Below are positions 1 through 3,905 of a DNA stretch of 5,271 nt, in pieces. The DNA is from Desulfobacterales bacterium (GTDB lineage: Bacteria > Desulfobacterota > Desulfobacteria > Desulfobacterales > JAFDCJ01). The notes beneath the pieces are model-generated. The model searched no databases and had not been told where the DNA came from. It worked only from the letters and a program-made list of their open reading frames with translations. The stretch's first letter is position 1. Each line of letters opens with the position of its first letter. The stretch lies in NCBI GenBank assembly GCA_020345785.1, contig CP070771.1, positions 4,731,349 to 4,736,619 of the forward strand, written 5' to 3'. Made by a program: the position numbers and the translations under genes.

Positions 1-899
1 TGTTCAATGTGGAATCGCCCATTGAGCTGGAGTTGATTAACGATAGGGCCGGCAGGCTCAAAAAGCGCGCTCCCATCGCCATTCGAGTAAATCCTGATGT
101 CGATCCGAAAACCCATCCGTATATCTCAACCGGTTTGAAAAAAAATAAATTCGGCATAGACGCTCAAGCGGCCGTTCAAAGCTATCGGGAGGCCGGCGGT
201 CTCGATCATTTGGATGTGGTTGGTGTGGCCTGTCACATCGGATCTCAGATTACTGAAGCCGGACCTTTTGAAGCCGCCTTGAAAAGCCTGAAAGCGCTGA
301 TAACCGACTTAAAACAGATGGGCACCCGTATCAAATACCTGGATATGGGGGGGGGACTTGGTATCACCTATGCGGATGAAACCCCGCCGCCCATCAGTGA
401 ATACGCAGGTTCAATCATCAATCAGCTCAAAGACATGGACCTGAAATTGATTTTGGAGCCCGGTCGGGTCTTGGTCGGCAACGCCGGAATTCTTGTCACA
501 AAAGTGCTTTACCGCAAATCCGGGAAGGCGAAAAATTTTATCATTGTCGATGCCGGCATGAACGACCTCATTCGGCCGACCTTGTATAACGCATTTCATG
601 CCATTGAGCCGGTGGTCAATTCGCACCGCGACCTGATTGTTGCCGATGTTGTCGGACCGATCTGTGAAAGCGGTGATTTTCTGGCCGTCGATCGCAGCAT
701 GGGCGATGTGATCAGCGGTGATCTTCTGGCGGTAATGAGTGCCGGTGCCTACGGGTACGTCATGTCTTCCAATTATTGTTCGCGACCCCGGGTGGCCGAA
801 GTCATGGTCAAAGAGGATCAGTTTCATGTCGTCAAACACCGGGAAACTTATGAAAATTTGGTTCAGGGCGAAACGTTGCCCCCCTTTCTGGGCGAATGA
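1..899 (+). CDS. lysA: Diaminopimelate decarboxylase, 5'-truncated by window edge
   Basis: This PLP-dependent cytoplasmic enzyme decarboxylates meso-diaminopimelate to L-lysine, the last step of lysine synthesis. The reading frame is open to the left edge (complete codons from base 3, Phe-Asn-Val-Glu-Ser). The GTG at base 9 is therefore an internal valine, not a start. About 298 residues are present; the missing N-terminus should carry the PLP-binding lysine. Counting from that valine as 1, visible family motifs are HIGSQ (76-80), the glycine-rich GGGLG (114-118) that contacts PLP phosphate, EPGR (150-153), DAGMNDLIRP (181-190), the active-site CESGD (219-223) that completes the partner subunit's site in fold-type III decarboxylases, and GAYGY with NYCSRPR (246-261). 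The C-terminus is at the normal place. dapF follows after 37 bases on the same strand, so the two are probably cotranscribed. A nine-G run (347-355) lies in the GGGLG codons but the frame is intact. Identity is near certain; related arginine/ornithine decarboxylases lack this motif set. Confidence 0.96.
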   Translation, partial: FNVESPIELELINDRAGRLKKRAPIAIRVNPDVDPKTHPYISTGLKKNKFGIDAQAAVQSYREAGGLDHLDVVGVACHIGSQITEAGPFEAALKSLKALITDLKQMGTRIKYLDMGGGLGITYADETPPPISEYAGSIINQLKDMDLKLILEPGRVLVGNAGILVTKVLYRKSGKAKNFIIVDAGMNDLIRPTLYNAFHAIEPVVNSHRDLIVADVVGPICESGDFLAVDRSMGDVISGDLLAVMSAGAYGYVMSSNYCSRPRVAEVMVKEDQFHVVKHRETYENLVQGETLPPFLGE

Positions 900-936
900 T
901 CTATTCAATTAATGTATTTACAACGGACGTAATCAG

Positions 937-1764
937 ATGAAACCAGTTCCATTTTATAAAATGAGCGGCAGTGGCAATGATTTTATCATTATTGACAATC
1001 GAAGCCGGATTATTGACGATATCGAGTTGCCGAATTTCATCCGCCATGTTTGTCGTCGTAAAATGTCGGTGGGTGCTGATGGATTGATTCTTATCGAGCC
1101 ATCCGATAAGGCCGATTTCCGGTGGCGGTTTTACAATTCGGACGGCAGTCGCGCTGAAATGTGCGGCAACGGTGCCCGTTGTGCCGCTCGGTTTGCGTTT
1201 GTGAACGGGATTGCCGAGGAAAAGCTGTCTTTCGAGACCGATGCCGGGATTGTAACGGGACAGGTCAGAGGTGATCGGGCCAAGGTTAAAATGCCGGACC
1301 CGACGGATCTGCGCTTGGATCAGATCATCGACCTCCAAAACGGCCCTTTGACAGTAAGCAGTATCAATACCGGTGTTCCGCACGTGGTCATCATGCGAGA
1401 TGCCGTTGATGACATCGATGTTTTCAACTTGGGTCGTGAGATACGCAATCATAAGGCGTTTGCACCGGCCGGCACCAACGTTAATTTTATCTGCCGGCAG
1501 GCGCCGGGGCAGCTGGCTATCCGGACATACGAGCGGGGCGTTGAAGATGAGACACTTGCCTGTGGAACCGGTTCCATTGCCAGCGCTCTGGTCTCTTCAT
1601 GCAAACTGAATTGGAATTCCCCCATCAACCTGGTGACACGCAGTGGAGAATCCTTGACGATCTATTTTAATAAAACCGACAAGGTTTTCGATAATGTTTA
1701 CCTGGAAGGTGATGCGCGCATCATATATACCGCTCAACTCGGGGAAGATGCCTGGAGATCCTGA
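937..1764 (+). CDS. dapF: Diaminopimelate epimerase
   Basis: This PLP-independent epimerase converts LL-diaminopimelate to meso-diaminopimelate, the substrate of LysA and a peptidoglycan cross-linking residue. The protein has 275 residues, normal for DapF. The two catalytic cysteines are both present: Cys76 in CGNGARC (76-82) and Cys209 in ACGTGS (208-213), the thiol pair that abstracts and returns the alpha proton from opposite faces. Other family motifs are GSGNDFI (11-17) at the N-terminus, NTGVPH (144-149), NVNF (181-184) and YERGVEDET (198-206). ATG 937 gives the usual short N-terminus ahead of KMSGSGNDF, and no better in-frame start is seen upstream. The ribosome site is weak (acggac, about 8 bases before the ATG), which fits reliance on the upstream lysA transcript. 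The gap to lysA is 37 bases, and the next gene (folK) is 224 bases away, so dapF probably closes this transcription unit. No odd features. Confidence 0.97.
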   Translation: MKPVPFYKMSGSGNDFIIIDNRSRIIDDIELPNFIRHVCRRKMSVGADGLILIEPSDKADFRWRFYNSDGSRAEMCGNGARCAARFAFVNGIAEEKLSFETDAGIVTGQVRGDRAKVKMPDPTDLRLDQIIDLQNGPLTVSSINTGVPHVVIMRDAVDDIDVFNLGREIRNHKAFAPAGTNVNFICRQAPGQLAIRTYERGVEDETLACGTGSIASALVSSCKLNWNSPINLVTRSGESLTIYFNKTDKVFDNVYLEGDARIIYTAQLGEDAWRS

Positions 1765-1807
1765 TAAGGTATTATGTACCAGAAAATGCTATTAATATCC
1801 TATATGA

Positions 1808-1821
1808 GACTTTGCAAAGTC
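1808..1821. repeat. 14-bp perfect palindrome in dapF-folK spacer
   Basis: The bases GACTTTGCAAAGTC read the same on both strands. The palindrome lies 44 bases after the dapF stop. It has no T-run, so it is not an intrinsic terminator. It could be a protein-binding dyad or part of a dispersed intergenic repeat. Function is unknown. Confidence 0.5.
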
Positions 1822-1828
1822 GATGAAA

Positions 1829-1858
1829 GGTTTCGGGTTTCAGGTGTCAGGTTTTTTG
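1829..1858 (+). repeat. GT-rich degenerate short direct repeat
   Basis: The stretch is made of related 7-8 base units (ggtttcgg, gtttcagg, tgtcagg, then a T-rich end). It looks like a piece of simple intergenic repeat rather than coding sequence. The unit boundaries are approximate and no function is inferred. Confidence 0.4.
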
Positions 1859-1892
1859 TTGCGGCTAGCAAGATATCGAAGGGTGAAATCGC

Positions 1893-1913
1893 TATACTGT
1901 ATCTTTCGTACAG
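1893..1913 (+). promoter_or_regulatory. Possible folK-operon -10 element with overlapping dyad
   Basis: TATACT (1893-1898) matches the sigma-70 -10 consensus at five of six bases and lies about 90 bases before the folK start. No good -35 hexamer sits 16-18 bases upstream. A perfect 5-bp inverted repeat, CTGTA (1897-1901) and TACAG (1909-1913) separated by seven bases, begins within this -10 element and could be an operator, or chance. A promoter is expected here because the dapF-folK gap is 224 bases, but this assignment is weak. Confidence 0.25.
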
Positions 1914-1942
1914 ATTAATTGAGAAATCGATAGAGTTCATTA

Positions 1943-1978
1943 ATTTTAGGCATTTTAGTCATTTTGGGCAATTTAGGC
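1943..1978 (+). repeat. Four 9-bp tandem units upstream of folK
   Basis: Four consecutive units read ATTTTAGGC, ATTTTAGTC, ATTTTGGGC and AATTTAGGC, and a partial fifth (AATTGC) follows. The array ends 10 bases before the folK GTG, so it covers the place where a ribosome binding site would be. The AGG of the last unit (1975-1977) is the only Shine-Dalgarno-like triplet near that start. The 9-base period is a whole number of codons. Confidence 0.7.
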
Positions 1979-1988
1979 AATTGCATCA

Positions 1989-2489
1989 GTGAACCCATAC
2001 CATATCGCTTATATCTCCGTCGGTTCCAATCTGGGCAACAAACTTGAGAATTGCCGCAGCGGCATAGCGGCCCTGATTCGAAGTGGTAATACCCGACTGG
2101 TCGATCAATCGCCTATCTACCGAACCGAACCGGTAGATTACCTGAATCAGGAATGGTTTGTGAACTGTGTGGCAAAAATTGAAACCGATCTTGATCCGCT
2201 GCCTTTATTGGATATCCTAAAATCCATCGAACGGGCCGCCGGCCGGATCAAAGATACGATTCGATTCGGACCAAGGGTCCTGGATCTGGATATCATCTTA
2301 TTTGACGATCTTGTCCTGAATGAGCCAGGATTGACCGTCCCGCATCCTAGGATGCACAAAAGACGTTTTGTGTTAAAGCCTATTTGTGATATAGAGCCTG
2401 ACATCAATCATCCCGTTTTTCACCGGACCATGAAATCTTTACTGGAAGATCTGGATGAAAAGGGACAAAGACTAGTGGAATATCGATGA
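1989..2489 (+). CDS. folK: 2-amino-4-hydroxy-6-hydroxymethyldihydropteridine pyrophosphokinase
   Basis: HPPK transfers pyrophosphate from ATP to 6-hydroxymethyl-7,8-dihydropterin, making the substrate of dihydropteroate synthase in folate synthesis; it is cytoplasmic. The protein has 166 residues, typical for a stand-alone HPPK. Visible family features are the N-terminal AYISVGSNLGNK (7-18), SPIYRTEPV (41-49), NQEWFVNC (53-60), and the HPPK signature from R92 to I103 (RFGPRVLDLDII). The signature includes the two magnesium-binding aspartates, D99 and D101, followed by the PHPR motif (118-121). The start is GTG 1989: it gives the usual short N-terminus, and an in-frame stop (TAG 1974-1976) lies just upstream, so no earlier ATG, GTG or TTG is possible. 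The ribosome site is poor. The stop overlaps the next start by four bases (ATGA), which indicates translational coupling. Identity is firm; only start usage is uncertain. Confidence 0.96.
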   Translation: MNPYHIAYISVGSNLGNKLENCRSGIAALIRSGNTRLVDQSPIYRTEPVDYLNQEWFVNCVAKIETDLDPLPLLDILKSIERAAGRIKDTIRFGPRVLDLDIILFDDLVLNEPGLTVPHPRMHKRRFVLKPICDIEPDINHPVFHRTMKSLLEDLDEKGQRLVEYR

Positions 2490-2776
2490 TCAGAATCATC
2501 CTCCTAATTGTCGTCGGCTATGTATTTTATCGAGCGCTGAAATCATGGATGTTTCCGACCGCATCTGCGTCGAAATCGGTTGGACGCAAGGTTGCCGGAG
2601 AGATTGATGATGTCATGATTAAAGATCCATATTGTGAAGCATATTTCCCCAAGAGAAATGCAGTGCATTCAAAGGTTGGCGGAAAAGACCTTTACTTTTG
2701 CAGTGTCGAGTGCAAGGATAAATATCTCGACACGCTAGCAGAAAAAAATGACTCGTCCGTTGGAAAAACTTTTTAG
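2486..2776 (+). CDS. Small membrane-anchored protein with TRASH/YHS-like cysteine motif
   Basis: This is a 96-residue protein of unknown function. Residues 2-18 form a hydrophobic segment (IRIILLIVVGYVFYRAL) followed by Lys/Arg, consistent with an uncleaved N-terminal membrane anchor. A Ser/Ala/Lys-rich linker follows, to about residue 40. The C-terminal part holds DPYC (47-50) and FCSVEC (71-76). The cysteine spacing is C50-x21-C72-x3-C76, which fits the C-x19-22-C-x3-C pattern of TRASH/YHS-type metal-binding domains, and the KDLYFCSVECKDKYL context is typical of them. It resembles the short one-helix plus YHS-like proteins (PP0621-type) of proteobacteria, a resemblance judged from memory. 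A metal- or redox-sensing or metallochaperone role is an inference only. It overlaps folK by four bases and pgsA by 29, so it is almost surely translated in the same operon. ATG 2486 is the only start that keeps the hydrophobic anchor complete. Confidence 0.85.
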   Translation: MIRIILLIVVGYVFYRALKSWMFPTASASKSVGRKVAGEIDDVMIKDPYCEAYFPKRNAVHSKVGGKDLYFCSVECKDKYLDTLAEKNDSSVGKTF

Positions 2777-3308
2777 TCATCCCAACACCCTGACCCTGTT
2801 CAGGGTTTTTACCGTTCCAATCATCGTGATTCTAATGATGTTTCCAAATCGGATATCTACCGCTTTGGCCGCGATTCTATTCAGTATCGCGGCGATCACC
2901 GATTATTTTGACGGCTATATTGCCAGAACACGAGGGTTGGTCTCCAATCTCGGTAAAGTGATGGATCCGGTGGCGGACAAGCTACTGGTGTCATGCGCAT
3001 TCATCATGTTGGCCTCTCTCGGATGGGTGCCGGCTTGGATGGTTTGCATTATCATCGGCCGTGAAATTGCCGTTACAGGGTTGCGCAACATCATTGCCGG
3101 AAAAGGGGAAGATATATCTGCCTCCAATCTTGGCAAATACAAGACCGGCTTTCAGGTTGCCGCAGCCATTCCGCTATTGATCCATTATCCGTTTTTTGGA
3201 CTCAATTCCCAGGCTATTGGAAACTTCTTTCTATGGGGCGCCTTGGTTTTTACCGTCTGGTCCGGTGCCGATTATTTTTTTAAGTTCAGAAAGCTGCTCC
3301 AGACATGA
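2748..3308 (+). CDS. pgsA: CDP-diacylglycerol--glycerol-3-phosphate 3-phosphatidyltransferase
   Basis: This inner-membrane enzyme exchanges the CMP of CDP-diacylglycerol for glycerol-3-phosphate, giving phosphatidylglycerol phosphate, the committed step to phosphatidylglycerol and cardiolipin. The protein has 186 residues, normal for bacterial PgsA. The CDP-alcohol phosphotransferase signature is complete: D52-x2-D55-G56-x2-A59-R60-x8-G69-x3-D73-x3-D77, with the four metal-binding aspartates. The N-terminal HPNTLTLFRV (11-20) and the later GREIAVTGLRN (104-114) favour PgsA over phosphatidylserine synthase or the eukaryotic-type transferases. Hydrophobic stretches near 22-32, 37-51, 78-91, 93-108, 134-148 and 158-172 fit a six-helix membrane protein. 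ATG 2748 lies inside the preceding gene (29-base overlap), with no clear ribosome site. TTG 2760 is an alternative start that would lose only four residues before the conserved region. Coupled translation with the upstream gene is likely. Confidence 0.95.
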   Translation: MTRPLEKLFSHPNTLTLFRVFTVPIIVILMMFPNRISTALAAILFSIAAITDYFDGYIARTRGLVSNLGKVMDPVADKLLVSCAFIMLASLGWVPAWMVCIIIGREIAVTGLRNIIAGKGEDISASNLGKYKTGFQVAAAIPLLIHYPFFGLNSQAIGNFFLWGALVFTVWSGADYFFKFRKLLQT

Positions 3309-3342
3309 GAATCCGCAAGTGTACTCGGAACCGCCGGCCCAC

Positions 3343-3356
3343 AGCGCCCCTGCGCT
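3343..3356 (+). terminator. Weak hairpin after pgsA, doubtful terminator
   Basis: AGCGC (3343-3347) and GCGCT (3352-3356) can form a 5-bp GC-rich stem with a CCCT loop 35 bases after the pgsA stop. No T-run follows, so it is not a classical intrinsic terminator. It may be an RNA-stability hairpin or chance in a GC-rich patch (3326-3375). Confidence 0.2.
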
Positions 3357-3417
3357 CACTTTCAAAGCCCGGCCTTAATCGCAGCCGAATTTATTTTTCA
3401 AGTCAGTTTAATTTTTA

Positions 3418-3446
3418 TTGACAAAATATATTAAAGTAGTTAATTA
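3418..3446 (+). promoter_or_regulatory. Probable sigma-70 promoter of the tRNA-Gly/tRNA-Cys unit
   Basis: A perfect TTGACA -35 hexamer (3418-3423) lies in an AT-rich stretch just before the tRNAs. The -10 element is less clear: TAATTA (3441-3446) has the ideal 17-base spacing but a poor match, while GTTAAT (3439-3444) matches TATAAT at four bases with 15-base spacing. Transcription would begin about 10 bases before the first tRNA at 3462, leaving a short 5' leader. The -35 and its place are convincing; the exact -10 is not. Confidence 0.6.
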
Positions 3447-3461
3447 AAAAATTTCAACTGA

Positions 3462-3536
3462 GCGGGAATAACTCAGTGGTAGAGTGCGACCTTGCCAAGG
3501 TCGAAGTCGCGGGTTCAAATCCCGTTTCCCGCTCCA
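3462..3536 (+). tRNA. tRNA-Gly (anticodon GCC), CCA encoded
   Basis: The cloverleaf folds completely. The acceptor stem is GCGGGAA (3462-3468) with TTCCCGC (3526-3532), discriminator T3533 and an encoded CCA (3534-3536). The D arm pairs ACTC (3471-3474) with GAGT (3482-3485) around an AGTGGTA loop. The anticodon stem pairs CGACC (3487-3491) with GGTCG (3499-3503), and the seven-base loop holds GCC at 3494-3496. The T arm pairs GCGGG with CCCGT (one G-T pair) around TTCAAAT. It decodes GGC and GGU glycine codons. It is the first of two tRNAs, separated from tRNA-Cys by only nine T residues, so the two are processed from one transcript. Confidence 0.98.
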
Positions 3537-3545
3537 TTTTTTTTT

Positions 3546-3620
<75 letters not shown>

Positions 3621-3634
3621 AATCAAATTTTCAG

Positions 3635-3671
3635 GCTTGCAGATTAAATTTATCTTTGCGAGCGTTTTTTT
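3635..3671 (+). terminator. Intrinsic terminator of the tRNA unit
   Basis: GCTTGCA (3635-3641) pairs with TGCGAGC (3657-3663), including one G-T pair. GAT (3642-3644) extends the stem with ATC (3652-3654) after a two-base TT bulge, around a loop of seven A/T bases. G3664 and then seven T residues (3665-3671) follow. This is a standard Rho-independent terminator, 14 bases after the end of tRNA-Cys. Confidence 0.85.
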
Positions 3672-3754
3672 GTCTGCGCCGGAATTTTCCTGCCTTTCTT
3701 CAATTTTTTGGAATTCCCACCCATAATCCCTTTATTTCGTTTTATTTTCATTAG

Positions 3755-3770
3755 TTATTCTCAAGAATAA
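3755..3770. promoter_or_regulatory. Inverted-repeat dyad, possible operator before the regulator
   Basis: TTATTCT and AGAATAA form a perfect 7-bp inverted repeat with a two-base centre (CA). The dyad ends 12 bases before a -10-like GATAAT (3783-3788), so it covers the expected -35 region. This is a common place for an operator or activator site. It has no T-run and is unlikely to be a terminator. Autoregulation by the downstream response regulator is possible but unproven. Confidence 0.45.
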
Positions 3771-3782
3771 ATTCGAAAGGCC

Positions 3783-3788
3783 GATAAT
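3783..3788 (+). promoter_or_regulatory. -10-like hexamer (GATAAT) upstream of leader ORF
   Basis: GATAAT matches the TATAAT consensus at five of six bases. Any -35 would fall inside the dyad at 3755-3770 and is poor (for example TCAAGA at 3761-3766 with 16-base spacing), as is usual for activator-dependent promoters. The start of transcription would be near 3795, about 17 bases before the small ORF at 3812. This is a guess from one hexamer and its context. Confidence 0.35.
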
Positions 3789-3811
3789 GAGAGTGTAGTG
3801 TTGAGGCGGCC

Positions 3812-3904
3812 ATGATTATGTTACCTGATCTGAAGCCATTTCCTCTGATTCTTCTGCAATTCTTCGGTGTCGGCCGTGTTTTCAAGTTGCTGGGTGATTT
3901 ATAA
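3812..3904 (+). CDS. Possible 30-residue leader peptide
   Basis: A 30-codon ORF starts at ATG 3812 with a good ribosome site (TTGAGG, GAGG at 3803-3806, five bases before the ATG) and stops at TAA 3902-3904, one base before the regulator's ATG. The peptide is hydrophobic and slightly basic: Met-Ile-Met-Leu-Pro start, a Leu/Phe/Ile-rich middle (residues 10-18) and a FKLLGDL end. The last codons before the final Leu (GGT GAT) also form the Shine-Dalgarno sequence of the regulator gene, so the two would be translationally linked. I recognise no family. It could be a true leader or coupling peptide, the remnant of a gene, or chance; ATG 3818 is an in-frame alternative start. Confidence 0.4.
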   Translation: MIMLPDLKPFPLILLQFFGVGRVFKLLGDL

Positions 3905-3905
3905 G

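Noticed and set aside
411..908. Minus-strand 165-codon ORF inside lysA
   Set aside because: It lies antisense to strongly conserved lysA codons and shows no family motif; it is a shadow frame.
901..1452. Minus-strand 183-codon ORF inside dapF
   Set aside because: It is antisense to dapF, whose catalytic motifs are complete on the plus strand; no independent motif is visible.
1897..1913. LexA (SOS) box
   Set aside because: The CTGT and ACAG half-sites are nine bases apart rather than eight, and LexA sites differ among proteobacterial groups, so the resemblance is not evidence.
1774..1992. 72-codon ORF between dapF and folK
   Set aside because: Its content is the spacer repeats read as Phe/Arg/His-rich codons, it has no clear ribosome site or recognisable domain, and its overlap with folK is explained by the 9-bp repeat.
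3196..3378. Plus-strand 60-codon ORF at the end of pgsA
   Set aside because: It is out of frame within pgsA and then runs through a GC-rich spacer; no ribosome site or motif supports it.
3681..3717. GGAATTTTCC and GGAATTCC short palindromes as a hairpin or operator
   Set aside because: Each is a short self-complementary word in AT-rich sequence; they do not form one long stem and have no clear relation to a promoter.
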